Shown: positions 11,390 to 23,432 of the stretch, in pieces
Numbering within the stretch: the stretch's first letter is position 1
Layout of the letters: each line of letters opens with the position of its first letter
Assembly (NCBI RefSeq): GCF_950023065.1
Contig: NC_088679.1
Span: 60,202,001 to 60,266,000 of the forward strand
DNA length: 64,000 nucleotides
Origin: Planococcus citri
Lineage: Eukaryota; Arthropoda; Insecta; Hemiptera; Pseudococcidae
Reading direction: 5' to 3'
Position numbers and translations under genes: made by a program
The notes under the pieces: generated by a model
What the model was told of the DNA's origin: nothing
The model's input: only the letters and a program-made list of their open reading frames with translations
The model's database searches: none

Positions 11390-14300
11390 ACCTGCGATTT
11401 GCGCCAAACTTAACGTTTTGAGGTAAATATTGAATAATCTAGATGAAAAAGTTGAATTAAGCTCCCTATATATTCGTAATTTTGAACCCTTTTTTTAGAG
11501 CCCCCCACTTTAGGCACCCCTAAAAAAGGCGTTTATGCATATTTTTTCAAATAAATCGAAGAATTTATATTTTAAACACACTAGCAAGTGCTCGATAAAC
11601 TTTCATTTGATTTTTTCTGTACCTTTCACAATTGACCTACTCGTATCCTGGGTCAAATTTTGAGATTTATACACTTCGAATAAAAATTACAGAATTACTG
11701 AATTTTCAACATTTTTTTAAAAAAAACAACCAAAAAATTATTTTTAATAACTTGGTTACTTAAAATTAACCTAGTACAAGCCCTACACTGAAGAAATTCG
11801 GCTAAGGAATGTTTCGCTGCTTATTTACCTACCATGGGCTACACCTTCGTTGGTTTGTTCTAGAAAGTCGACTAATCGAACGACATTATTAATAATTCAC
11901 CTATAACCGGAGTAATTTTCGAACAGCCTTTTTTCACTTTACCTACGTTCCTTCGCATGCATACCTTGGAAAGGTGGTCACTGGAAATTGGCTCTTTCCC
12001 CCCCCCCCACACCCTCTCTCCAATCTACTTATTTACTTCGCCAACTACTGAGAAAAAAAAACAACAAAATACACACGTATAACCCAAACATTTTTTTCCT
12101 CGTTCAAAACGTACGCATATAATAGCATCAGCACCAGCACGCGAAGAATAATCCCTCTTCATACCCCTTGCCCTTGCCCTGTCTCTGTTGCTTCTTCATA
12201 CGTAGTAGGTACAATGATGCGGGCAAAATTCCAGATTAAACTTGGTTCTTGTATAGCATATTTACGGCGTTTTATGTATGCAATACTTTCACCAGCATAC
12301 CAAGTAGTATAGTATGTTAACAAATTAAGGCGGTTCTACGCGGCATTGTATGTATTCAGCTCGTACCCTACGTACGTAGAGTAGAAGTAGACGTACATAG
12401 ACTTACACTTACTGCTTACGTACAGTAAACATACTGACGATGAGAGCTCGAGAATGGCTCACACATATCTGCCGTTGTTACCCCCCGACCTTCCCCTGCC
12501 TGGTTATAAATATGACTATCTTTCGTTGACGATTTTACACCACTATTAACGCGAATTTCTTCTTACCCATACGTGTAGCCCTTTTCTTTACATAATGGCG
12601 CGTGTATCGTCCATATAAAATTAAATAACAAGTTTTATGACCGGTCCGATATACGACAATACAATATCATGTATAATAACGGCCAAAAATGGTTTTTGAA
12701 ATTTATACGTGCACGTATTTCCATCGTGAATATTTTTTCCACTAGTCAAAATGATAATTCGTTCACTTTTCTAAAAAAAAAAAAGAAAGAAAATATCGTC
12801 ATTTGAAATACCTACATAAATTATTATATAAGGCTTACTACTTAAGTACTTACATACAAAAAAAAAAATCACCGAAATTCTACGTAAAATTATTTTAAAT
12901 CATTCAAAAATAACAAAATCATCCAATCATCAAAAATAAGAACCATTTCAGAATGAGGAAATCCTCACAAAATCGTCAGAAAATTGATTTAAACGAAGAA
13001 ATTCTTCAAAAATCATACCTATGAGATTTCATTCAATCCACACAAAATCAAAAAGTTGATTTTAAAATTTATGGTACGAGGATGAAAGATACTTAAAGCT
13101 TGACTCCAGACTATTAAATTTTTCACGCAGAGGATTTTGAACTACTATTGCATTATTAATATGAAAATCCCCCCCCCCCGACTATCTAAGAGTATCAGTC
13201 GGTAGGTAAAGGTATAGCCCTACCTTAAATAAATAATTAATTTTGCTAATGCCATCGAAATGCGAAGCTAAAATTTGCTTTTGAGTATAAATCTGCAAAA
13301 TTATGCAAGATACATGAACCTTAATTCAACCAGTAGGGGTAAACTCGAAGATAAGTACTTCGTTCGACGGTTAAGTTGAAAAATTTCGCTATTTTCGATC
13401 ATCTTTTCGAAAAGTTAAACTGTCCTGGACAGTTATAAATTGAATAAGAAAGAAAAAGGTACCACACCAATAATAAATCACCAATAGCAATCAAACATGG
13501 TCTACATTACACTCAGCTTGTATCCTTTATCGTCTATCGTTCGATAAGAAACCACGTACCTATAGTACAAGTTGGTCGGCTGTCGAACATGTCGAAAACA
13601 CTTCTCACAATGCAATGTTTCAAAACCGTTAATTATTTTTCTTTTGAAAATGTATTCGAGCAGCAACTACAAATACACGAGTATGTATACCTCTTCTATT
13701 TCTAGAACCTCGGTCTGGTTTTGGCAAAGCAAACCTCTGCTGTGATGTAGGTACGAGAACTAAAGCTAACGTCTCAATTTGACTCTAATCGCATTACCTC
13801 TTCCATTCCTGCTTCTCGTCCAATTACAATCATTCGCGAAAATGATTCGATTTAAAAATTCCAAGGTTCAGGGTACGTTCTCACAATTCACTTTTTACAC
13901 GAAAAACGAACAACGGGTCACCGTTACTTATTAGTAAGTATAGGGAAACGAAATTGTGTATTATCGCTGTTCACTGTTCTCATTCTCGCAGTAGTATTTT
14001 ACTCGTATTCCGGACCCGATGCTGCAAAAAGTTCGCCGCAAACCATTTTACCAGCGCAAACAACCATTACAACATCAACTTAAAAACAAATCAAACAATA
14101 CAAAACACGCTTAAAAGGCTACCAAAGTAGAATTATCGAGGCGTAAATACTCCTCTTGGTTCGTTCTGTGTGCTGTGCTCGATGTACATTGTTCGACATA
14201 ATAACGGAAAAGACCTCATTACCAGAAGTAGTCGCTACAAAGGCCTTTGACGATAGATTGACGTCTTATACAAATTACCGTTGTGTGGTTGTTAATTTGA

Positions 14301-14600
14301 TTAATTCTCTCTCTCTCTGGTTCTAGTAGTTCTCTTTCTTGTAAATAGCAGACTCGTGTTACGGTTCCTGTTTCGTATCAATATAATCCGTAGTTCTCAA
14401 AATATCGTCCGGTCTTGGAATAAGTAAGTTATAGTTTTCTGTCTTTGTACATTAGTTGGCTACTATGTAACTGAAATTGACCCTGAAGCTTTATTTTTTG
14501 AAACTGAGATTTTGAGTAAATATGTAGCTTATTCATTACTAGGGGGAGGGGTAAGAAAAAATAAGTTTAAATCTACATAAATCTGTAAGAAAATTCAAAT
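11390..14600. other. Island without recognised features
   Basis: The sequence is more complex than the surrounding repeats, with a few C-runs (about 11999 and 13168) and a TCTC microsatellite near 14308. I see no splice-flanked open exon, RNA gene or terminal repeat. Confidence 0.4.
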
Positions 14601-14629
14601 AAGTATTAATATTTTTTATTTATTCGCGA

Positions 14630-15725
14630 TTTGAGACATTCCCGACAAGAATTCCCATCTTTACTAACACTAAGTTGATCAATAACATCCACTCTCCATT
14701 TTCCCTGCAAGTCATCTTCTATCAGTACTACTTCACTAACTCTAGGTATATGACAAACAGCATTTCTCTGCGTTGAATCATCATTTTTACTTAAATTTTG
14801 ATAGGCCTAAATAGTCTTAAGGTATATCACATGGTCCAAACAACTGTAGAATCTTTTTAAAAGAATTTCAAATGTTGGATAATTTGGATCTTATAGGTAT
14901 TAACAACACCCAATTCATTGTCAACTGAAATGTTACTTCAATTACAAAATTAAATGAGCTAATTTCTTTCAACGCTGTTTTCAAGTTTCAAAATTAAGCA
15001 TGCCAGAAACTGATTTTTTGATACATTTCTTCGCTAACAAAATTAAATGTTCATAGATAGCCTCCCGAGCTACAGCATCCGCAATATAGATGTGCGTTTG
15101 TTTGCAATTAGGTATCCGCAAAATATCCGCAAATGACATCACGCCACGAAAATGAACTTGAAAAATGTAAGGAACTCGATTATATTTATGCGCACCATAT
15201 CGTATAACTAATATTATATTTTTAGGGTCAATATACACTGTGCATCTTAAACATTTAAAATTATTTTATGTAAGTGTCTTCCCCAGAAATATAAGAAAAA
15301 TTAACAAAAAAATCGGAAAAATGTAGTTAGCTAGTTACTCGCATTGCCTATAGATAGCAAAAAGTATAGTTACTCAAATTGCCCTATAGATAGCACCTAT
15401 GATGTTTGCGGATATTTGCGTTTATCCGATTGCAGATAACTTGCGGCAAATTGTAGCTCGGGCTATCTCCCATCTAAGGAGCATTTTCAGAAATAAACTT
15501 CCATTTGATACTGTTTTTGAGCAGCGAGGAAACAAATTCGTTGTTCCTTTTAAAATTTTCTCTCCAAATGTGATCAATGAACAATTTAATTTTTTTAAAT
15601 TGTGTAGCATTATCAGAAATGATCTTTTTAGACATGTTTCCCCACGCAATAAAATGATGAAAGATGATTAAAAAATCTGTAGCTTTCATACTTTTGACAT
15701 AGCTCTGACAGTTAAACAGGTGAAA
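14630..15725 (-). pseudogene. BEL/Pao-type integrase remnant, interrupted
   Basis: The minus strand encodes recognisable integrase pieces of an LTR retrotransposon. At 15466-15725 a segment includes KATDFLIIFHHFIAWGN, IISDNATQFK (second catalytic Asp) and FISENAP (catalytic Glu). At 14960-15057 are YEHLILLAKKCIKK and NFETLKTALKEI. At 14634-14760 is PRVSEVVLIEDDLQGKWRV, typical of the C-terminal integrase region of BEL/Pao elements. The piece is broken by a stop replacing the Trp expected after ENAP, by frame changes, and by the MITE at 15060-15463. I recognised no LTR, gag, protease or RT nearby, so this is a fragment. Confidence 0.75.
15060..15463. mobile_element. TA-flanked MITE (404 bp) inside the BEL/Pao integrase
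   Basis: The arms are inverted copies of about 85 bp. The left starts GCCTCCCGAGCTACAGC (15060) and the right, read in reverse, starts GCCCGAGCTACAATTTGC (15463). TA dinucleotides flank it at 15058-15059 and 15464-15465. Removing the element and one TA joins the flanking integrase pieces in the same frame, which supports these boundaries. It also holds a local direct repeat (agttactc...ttgcc...tatagatagca) at about 15333 and 15369. TA duplication suggests the Tc1/mariner superfamily. Confidence 0.75.
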
Positions 15726-15789
15726 ATAACGACAAAGAATTTTTTTACATTGCTACTACATACATTTGGGATGCAAAGGAACTAAAGTA

Positions 15790-17292
15790 CAGTGGAAATC
15801 ACTTTTGATGAGATCGGTTAGTACGAGATTTCGGATACAATGAGCAAAATGCTTGGTCCTAAGCACAACGCCATTTAAACATGTACAATATGGTACCTGT
15901 TAGAACAAGGTCATTTATAACTAGGAATCCGGATTAGGTGTTGATGAACAAGTGTTGCAATCTGGTGGTGGAATACATGAAATACATACATGTTATCATG
16001 CTGAAAGGGGGACATTTCCATACTCACGCACGCGTCCACACGCGCACACTTGACTTGTCGAGATGCGAATGAATGTGATTCTCTACAAAAAGTCCCCCTT
16101 TCAGCACGAGGCAATCGGTGCAGAACATCCGCAAGTTTTGTGCGCATGCGTCGGGACTTCGCTGTTGAGCGTGTTGTTCTGTTAATTCTGTTATCACTAC
16201 CCCAACATAGGAATTTCAGTTTATTTTCATCAATTCGTAATTGTTTCGAATTACGATTTATTTTTTGAACAACAAAAGTTACCTTAACGTAATTTAAAAT
16301 ATTGAATGCATAAAATGAATTGCCGCGTGCAATGTGATCATTGTAAATCTACAACTACATTCTCTCTTTCTCTCGAAAGCATAACTCATAATCATTTTCA
16401 TGTCATCTAAAAAGGCAGTAGTATTACTGGCGATAAGAAAATATAAAATAACATGTGAACATTGTAAAGAAGCATTTATTTACTAGCAGGGATGAGCTTG
16501 CCAGTATTCATTCGTTTTTTATTTCATTTCAATCAAATTTCAGATAGAATGATGCAGCAAAACACTATTTTTAAATTTCATCTACGACTTACGAGTAATC
16601 TCACTTGACTACTAGAGTAAAGGAAGTTGCAATTTTTGAAAAATAATCTCAATCAATAGGTATAGCATCGATGTTTTATGTATTTACGCAGTTTGAAAAA
16701 AATTATAATTGAAAATTACGTAAAAATTTAATACTCAACGATATTCAGATGAGGATACGACGACATACAACACAGCTGTGAATAGCATGAAAAATAACAA
16801 GTCCCGACGCATGCGCACAAAACTTGCGGATGTTCTGTACCGATTGCCTCGTCTTTCAGCAAGTCGATGGTGGCGCCGCCACGAGATGTCAACGCCGAAT
16901 AGTACGAGCTGAAATTCTTGAAATTTGTTTCGTTTTACTGTTTTTTCTTCCACTTATAACAAGTGTTCAATTATTGTTCACGCAGAAAACATTAATTTAA
17001 TCCCAAATTTCAGCTTTATAGGTTAATTTGGTAAAATTTTGAAATTCAGACAGATTTTGTGGCATTTTTTGAAAAACAGAACTTTCTAAAAAGCTGCTGG
17101 AGGCTCTAGAACTGCTCAAAATGATTTGAAACTGTTTCCAATCGATTTGACAAGTCAAAAATAGTAGTAAAATTGATAATTTATTTTGCTACAAGATACT
17201 AGTTATAAATGCAATACCTTTTAGTACAAGAGACTGGATACAACGAGCAAAATGTCCGGTCCCTTAAATCTCGCTGTAAGTGATTTTTACTC
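15790..17292. mobile_element. Probable Tc1/mariner-type non-autonomous element with TA flanks
   Basis: The left end is CAGTGGAAATCACTTTTGAT. The right end, read in reverse, is GAGTAAAAATCACTTACAGC. Both lie next to TA (15788-15789 and 17293-17294). Subterminal blocks are shared in inverted context ('gagattt', 'gagcaaaatg..tggtcc'). The interior contains other repeats, including the inverted pair at 16091-16862 and a GGAGGCTC-type block near 17095, so nesting has obscured the structure. No transposase reading frame was recognised. Confidence 0.4.
16091..16862. repeat. Inverted repeat, arms about 60 bp and near identical
   Basis: The arm at 16097-16155 (GAGGCAATCGGTGCAGAAC ... GCGCATGCGTCGGGACTT) recurs inverted at 16800-16860 with very few differences. 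A smaller hairpin (GCTGAAAGGGGGAC / GTCCCCCTTTCAGC) lies just to the left at 16000-16104. The similarity suggests terminal repeats of a fairly young non-coding element of about 0.8 kb. Confidence 0.65.
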
Positions 17293-17499
17293 TAATCAAC
17301 ACCAACATGAGTGAAAAGAATAACTTTTGAGGCTCGTTTGGAAGGAAAAGGAGGAAGATTCGGTATGAGAAATGGACTCCTTCAACTCTTCTATGATTGA
17401 CACATTCATTCAACACTTTCATGACAGCTTGTCTATCATTCTTGATCCAATATACATGACAAATTATAGACAAAATATGCGAAACTCAGGGGGGGGGAT

Positions 17500-18050
17500 C
17501 CAATCCATATCTGAATTTTCAGACTATTTTCCAATGGTTCTGATATTTTAAACTCTTGAGAGAATTTTGAATTGAATCTGAGATATGTACCAGTTTTTAT
17601 TGCAATCATCTGATTTTTATTCATTTTTCTGACGATTTTGTGAACGTTTTTTCTGATTAAGTACTGTATGATTATTGTTTCCCGAGATTTATACGTATAT
17701 GTACAATTCTGAATTTTGAACATTTTTTTGAATTTGAGTCGATTTTCTGATCATTCTGTAAACAATTTTTAGGAATGTTCAGATGATTTCTCAACACTTG
17801 TGATAGGTATTTTCAATACTTTGGATGATTTAAAATTGAATTTCATACAACTTGGTACCTACAATTTTGAATTTCTGATTATCTTAGGCGGTTGTACATA
17901 ATTTTTCTTCTTGATTTTGACAGTCATTTTGGTTTTTTGAGGCTCTTACACGACTTAAAATTAAATTTCAGATGTCTGATTCTGATGATTTTTTCTGTTT
18001 CTTCAGCCATTAGAACAATTTTTAATTTTATTACAAGTAATTTTTGACCC
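17500..18050 (+). repeat. Degenerate satellite array, left part
   Basis: Diverged units contain 'ggttttttgaggctcttacacgacttaaaattaaattt' (shown here only as blocks), 'atttctgat' and 'gatgattttgtgaatattttt'. The same units continue after the two LINE insertions at 20935-21690. Where clearest, the period is about 190 bp. Confidence 0.55.
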
Positions 18051-18054
18051 CTCC

Positions 18055-18545
18055 CCTCTTACCTCTCTCACTCCTGATGATATTAAATCTCTAATTACTC
18101 ACAACACATTTACCAACTGGCAGAACTTTTGGTCACAACAAACTTCAAATAAACTCTTCCAACATAAAAAAAACAACCCTACCCAGGAAAAATCTAGGCC
18201 ACCTGAACAGAAAAGAAGAAATCCTCATTACTAGACTAAGAGTAGGCCACACAAAAATTACACATAACTACCTATACCAAAAAGAACCAAAACCCCCATG
18301 CCAATTTTGCAGAAACGAACCCACATCCATTTAACACAATATACTTTTCAACTATCCTCAACTGAAACAGAACAGACTTACACTACAGATAAAAGAAAAC
18401 CCACCTACTGTCCCTGACGAACCCTCTGAAATACAAAAATTCATCTCCTTAATAAAAAACACCAACCTCACAAACCAAATATACCCCCCCCCCTTTACGG
18501 GTGTAATGATCTTGTAATTATAAACACCCCCCCCCCCAAATACTA
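18055..18545 (+). pseudogene. 3' end of an I/Nimb-like non-LTR retrotransposon (post-RNase H region)
   Basis: With frameshifts, the plus strand reads TNWQNFWSQQTSNKLF, then RKEEILITRLRVGHTKITHN and PPCQFC, which is the C-terminal zinc-knuckle region after RNase H in I-like elements. The 3' untranslated part (GACGAACCCTCTGAAATAC ... ACGGGTGTAATGATC ... ATTATAAACACC) matches, in reverse orientation, the copy at 37909-38046. The copy is 5'-truncated and ends in C-rich sequence. Confidence 0.75.
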
Positions 18546-18547
18546 AC

Positions 18548-20872
18548 GTGCGATTTTGTGAATTTTTTTGTGTAGAGTTTGCTGAAAGACACGATCTAGT
18601 AATATGCAATACCTGGTTCAAGCAGCATGAAAGAAGATTATACACATGGGTCAGTCCTGGAGATCGAGTCAGAAACCAGATAGACTATATACTTGTAAAA
18701 AGAAGATTCAGGAACACAGTGAAGAACTGTCACACATATCCTGGTGCTGACTGCAACTCTGACCACAAACTACTGGCTGCAAAATGCCAGGTAGTCTTGA
18801 AGAGCCAGAAGAAGAGCAAAGAAAGATACCAACAACTTGACATTGCAAAAATTAAATCAAAAGAAGTTCAAAAGAAATTCCAAGAAGAACTGGAAAAGCA
18901 AAAGGAAGACAGGTTGGAAGAAGAACAAGGTATCGAGGAAAAGTGGCAAACATGGAAGCGAAAGGTTAAAACAGCAGCAGAAAAGTCTATTCCATTCAAA
19001 GGAAGAAGAAAACACAAACCATGGATGACTCAAGAGATACTGGATCTGATGGAAGAACGAAGACAAGCAAACAGACCAAGTAATGAATACACAGTGATAA
19101 ATAATCAGATCATGGGAATGTGCAGAATGGCCAAAAACAAGTGGTATGAGGAGAAGTGTCAAGAAATAGAAGATCTGGAGAAAAGGCACAACTCTAGAGA
19201 AATGCATACCAAAGTGAAGCAGATGATGGCCACCCACAAGAAAAGGAGAAGTGGAATAGCATATATGCGAGGAAAGGACGGAAAGTACTGTGTTACCAAT
19301 CAAGAAACTGAAGAGGTCTGGATCAGCTACATACAAGAACTGTATGGAGATGATACACGTCTGGCTCAATTTGCAGTTTCATCCACAGAAGAGGCACCAC
19401 AAATTGAAATGTGGGAGCTGAGGAATGCTGTGAAGCGAGCCAGAAACCACAAAGCAGTGGGAGAAGATCTCATACCAGCAGACTTGATCAAACATTTAAC
19501 ACCAGAGTATGAAAAAGAGCTGCTGAAGATAATAAACCAAATATACGATGAAGGCACTCTGCCTAAGGACTTCAAAGCAGTAAATTTTGTACCAATACCA
19601 AAAAAGAACAACTCGCAAAAATGCTCTGAATATAGAACCATCGCACTGATGAGCCACGCACTGAAGCTACTACTCTCCATCATAAATGCCAGAATTGAAA
19701 AGAAGATAGATGAAAATCTAAGTGAAACACAATATGGCTTTGTAGCAAAAAAAGGGACGAGAGATGCAATTGCCCTGCTGAAAGTGATCATTCAAAGAGC
19801 ACTGAATGCAAATAGGGAAATCATTGCTTGCTTCGTCGATTATGAAAAAGCATTTGATCGTGTCAACCATGAGAAGATGTTGGAGATCCTGGAAAAATAC
19901 AATATCGATAACAAAGACCTGCAAATAATCAAGAACCTGTACTGGGAGCAAAGCGCTAACATCAAGATTGGAACTGAGTACTCAGAGAACGGATGTGGAA
20001 TAAAGAGAGGTGTGAGGCAAGGATGCCCCCTCTCACCCAGGTTGTTCAACGTGTATGCAGAAGAAATAATGAGAGAAGCGCGAATCGAACGAATGGGATT
20101 CAAGATCAACGGCAAGAGAATAAATGAAATAAGTTATGCAGACGACAAAGTGATCCTTGCTGAGACAGAGGCGCAGATGCAGAAAATGATCAACCAAATC
20201 AACAGTGCTGGATTAAAATATGGAATGAAAATAAATGCAGGCAAGACCAAGGTGATGCGATTTACAAAAGGAGAGGATAAAGAGGTCAAAATCAACATCG
20301 GATCACAAGAAATTGAAAATGTAAAGCAATTCAGGTACCTTGGAGCACTGATAAACAACGATGGTAGAGATCATAAAGAAATCAAATCACGGATTGGAAT
20401 GGCAAAGACTGCTTTCAACAACCTTGCCAATGTGCTGGGAAATCGAACGATGAGTATTGATCTGAGGAAGAGAATTATGCGATGCTACGTATGGACCGTT
20501 CTGAAGTATTCCTGCGAAACATGGACCATGAGTGCAGAATGCGAGAAGAAAGTATCCGCTTTTGAGATGTGGTGCTATCGAAGGCTACTACGGATCTCAT
20601 GGAAGGACTTCGTTACCAACAAGGAAGTACTAGCAAGAATAGGAGAGGAGCGGAAAGTCGTAGTTGAAGACATCAAAAACAGAAAGCTAAAGTATTTAGC
20701 TCATAAAATACGAGAAAACGGTATTTTCATGCTAGCGGTACAGGGGAAAATCCAAGGAAGATCGACGAGAGGGAGGAAACGATCGGAACTGTTAACAACA
20801 AACTCACCGGCCAACTCCCCCTGCAAGACCCTGAAAGAAACAATTAGATACGCTAGATACCGGCTAATATAG
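18548..20872 (+). CDS. Endonuclease (C-terminal part)/reverse transcriptase of an RTE-like LINE
   Basis: The 774-codon frame encodes the C-terminal part of an apurinic-type endonuclease followed by reverse transcriptase. Homology begins about residue 9 (VEFAERHDLVICNTWF). The endonuclease part shows RNQIDYILV and the NSDHKLL motif with the catalytic Asp-His. The RT has motif A DYEKAFD (Asp about residue 431), GVRQGCPLSP (about 488) and the YADD catalytic box (about 530-533), then the thumb and the FEMWCYRRLLRISW C-terminal region common in RTE-type proteins. The absence of stops or frameshifts over 2.3 kb indicates a recent insertion. The missing endonuclease N-terminus means this copy should not retrotranspose unaided. 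The stated start is a non-ATG read-in from flanking DNA, not a true initiation site. Confidence 0.85.
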   Translation: MRFCEFFCVEFAERHDLVICNTWFKQHERRLYTWVSPGDRVRNQIDYILVKRRFRNTVKNCHTYPGADCNSDHKLLAAKCQVVLKSQKKSKERYQQLDIAKIKSKEVQKKFQEELEKQKEDRLEEEQGIEEKWQTWKRKVKTAAEKSIPFKGRRKHKPWMTQEILDLMEERRQANRPSNEYTVINNQIMGMCRMAKNKWYEEKCQEIEDLEKRHNSREMHTKVKQMMATHKKRRSGIAYMRGKDGKYCVTNQETEEVWISYIQELYGDDTRLAQFAVSSTEEAPQIEMWELRNAVKRARNHKAVGEDLIPADLIKHLTPEYEKELLKIINQIYDEGTLPKDFKAVNFVPIPKKNNSQKCSEYRTIALMSHALKLLLSIINARIEKKIDENLSETQYGFVAKKGTRDAIALLKVIIQRALNANREIIACFVDYEKAFDRVNHEKMLEILEKYNIDNKDLQIIKNLYWEQSANIKIGTEYSENGCGIKRGVRQGCPLSPRLFNVYAEEIMREARIERMGFKINGKRINEISYADDKVILAETEAQMQKMINQINSAGLKYGMKINAGKTKVMRFTKGEDKEVKINIGSQEIENVKQFRYLGALINNDGRDHKEIKSRIGMAKTAFNNLANVLGNRTMSIDLRKRIMRCYVWTVLKYSCETWTMSAECEKKVSAFEMWCYRRLLRISWKDFVTNKEVLARIGEERKVVVEDIKNRKLKYLAHKIRENGIFMLAVQGKIQGRSTRGRKRSELLTTNSPANSPCKTLKETIRYARYRLI

Positions 20873-20925
20873 ATGGACATATACGCTATCTCCTGTAAAG
20901 GAGCGTGACTACGACGGCGGACACG
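18574..20925 (+). mobile_element. 5'-truncated RTE-like LINE insertion
   Basis: The element starts inside the endonuclease domain, carries an uninterrupted reverse-transcriptase frame, and ends with a 3' region (TACGCTATCTCCTGTAAAGG ... ACGACGGCGG). A second copy of that 3' region is at 26367-26440. It interrupts the satellite array, with about 25 bp of satellite between it and the preceding I-like tail. No clear target duplication was found. Confidence 0.8.
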
Positions 20926-20934
20926 TTTTTCAAA

Positions 20935-21690
20935 TGATTTTGAGGCTTTTGGACGGTATTAAATAAAATCATTCTATTTTATGATGATTTTGTGAATATT
21001 TTTCTACAATGCTCACCTCATGATTTTTTTATGATTTGGATTTTTCGAGTCTCTATTATAGACAGCTTTGAATTAAATATAGTTTTGGAACAATTTCCTA
21101 ATTTTTTTTACTTTTTGCACGAGATTTCTGAATGATTTTTTTTGGCTTTTGAGCACTTTATGTGGTTTTAATCAAACTTCAAAATAATTTGAAAGAATTT
21201 TCCAATGATTTTTCAATGGTTTTAGTTTTTCATGTATTTGAAGCAAATTTTCGTTTGAACAGTAAATAATTTTTGATTAATTTATGAAATAAATTTTCAA
21301 GTGATTTTGTAGATTTTCAATAATTGATTTCGATTTTTTGAGACTTCTAAACAATTATGCATTAAATTTTAAATGATTGTAGATCAAATTTCTGATTTTG
21401 AATGCAATTTCTGATGCTTTTGTAAATCCAATTTGAATTTGAAGACACATAGTTTATTTTAGAATATTTTTAACATTTATTTTTAGGTGATTTTGCGATA
21501 TTTTTACGTAAAATTTGCATGATTTTATAATGATTTTGGTTTTTTGAGACTTTTAGGCAATTTTGAATTAAATTTTGATTGGAGAAATTTCTGATTTCAT
21601 GGCCGATTTCTGATGATTTTGTGAATATTTTCTTGCGATTATTACACGATTTTTTTGGTATGTCTAATTTGGTTCTTGAACTTTTTAGAC
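20935..21690 (+). repeat. Degenerate satellite array, right part
   Basis: This continues the array at 17500-18050. The blocks 'tttttgagact(t)...aattttgaattaaatttt' and 'tttctgatgattttgtgaatat' recur near 20938, 21045, 21345 and 21541. The last two are about 196 bp apart. The sequence is non-coding and strongly diverged. Confidence 0.55.
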
Positions 21691-21699
21691 CAGTTTGAT

Positions 21700-23430
21700 C
21701 CCGTTCAAATTGAAGGTGAATATCTCAAGCGCGCTTTCCTTGTGAGAATCTTCCTTTACATCCGCCAAATTTCATCATTTGACTACAAAATGCCCAAGAT
21801 GAGGCTAAAAGTGTAAAACTTCTACTAGTTGAGATCACACCCCTAGAAGATGGTGAGGTAATGATGATGGAAAACTTGGACCAGGACACCCTGTAACTTC
21901 AGCAGGTACTGTTTCGAAACAGAATTTCCCACGATTCGATCTGATTAGCAATTTACTAAACGATATTAGTACGTGTCTTATTTTCAAGCAATTTGTTCTC
22001 GATATCGATATTTCGCCATAGTCGCCGTGAAAATTCTGCTCGAAATCCGAACGACCCTGAATTTGGCGAGCCAGCTACGGTAAAATGAAGTATACGTGTC
22101 AATTTTTATAGACGAATATTCGACGAACGCATTTATCAGCGCTCGTTTTTGCAATAATAACCGTGTAATTATGTCTATCTCAACGACGAGTGTTTGCAAA
22201 TGAGTTTCGACCTTCAGAATTTGAATTTTCGAAAATAAATATTTTTTAAACGAGACAGCATCGCGTTCAGTCGCCGAACCGCGCATGTACCATCAATTTT
22301 TCGGCTTCAAGTACTTACCCGCAGATAAATCACCTTAGTTAATTTTCCCTAATGGATGCTCATACATATGTTTGATGGCGAAAATACTTGTATATATCAG
22401 AATTGCACTTGTGTGAGAAGATAACATTTTAGACACTTACTTGGGACGCTAATGGAAGAATTGAAAATTTTGAGATGAAAGATGGAGGGGAGTAGGTGAT
22501 TAAATTGATTGAAAATTTAATTAACTGAATCTTTACAACTATATATAATACCTATTCTATATAATAGATTACGTGAAACATTTCGCCACATCGTATAATG
22601 AAGGAGTCACTCAATACGACGTAATACAAATTTGCCACAACGACATTTTTCCAACCATTGGTGATTTTTCTCTCGTGCTTTGGTTGAAATACGAGTAAGA
22701 ATCGTTCAAATCAAAACGTTATACGCTACACGTACTATTTCAATAATCAAACCCCCATGTATACGAAAATGTTGCCACTAAATTATTTCGTATTTTTTTG
22801 ATTACTTTACCCGATAGGAAAAATGCCTTTCATACGCGAATATAAAATTACGCCTTTCTTCGTTTCAAAGCCTTATATAAACCTTCAATTTAGACGGCTC
22901 AAATTGATTTCTGAATTATACTTAAATTCTTTTTGTCATTTTCGTGACTGAATATTTTCAATAATTCGAATTTCAAAATCTTCCACGCTCGTTCAACTTT
23001 CAATTTTTCATATATAAATAAATAAAAAAAACGCGATTTACGCTTTCACATATATTGATAAGGGAAAAAATTGATCAACCATGTAAGCGACACAAATTTT
23101 AGTCATCGTAGGTAATTTCCGGCTTCCTTCGACACATTGATTTTCTATCAGCCATTATCTCGAAGCGTTAAAAGATTCCTCGTGGTTCGATTCGCACGCA
23201 GTAACTAAATAGAGAGTAACCTAACCGCGTATTCTTTATAATAAAATTAAAACCGAAATCGTCGTCGAAATGTCGTTAAGAAAAATCTGTTCGACTGCGA
23301 ATTTCATTTTATTTAATATCTTTTAAATGTCAATAATGACATAACGAAGAACATCTCGAAATATTTCAACGTTTCTCTCAGAATGAAAAACGTAAAACGA
23401 ATGGAGGAAAAAGGAAAAAGAAGCTAGCTT
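21700..23430. other. Intron-like stretch
   Basis: A CAGGGTG-type end (ggacaccctgta, 21887-21898) marks another possible MITE remnant over about 21690-21898. The rest holds no recognised repeat or coding signal. It lies downstream of the minus-strand exon at 23433-23539. Confidence 0.4.
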
Positions 23431-23432
23431 AC

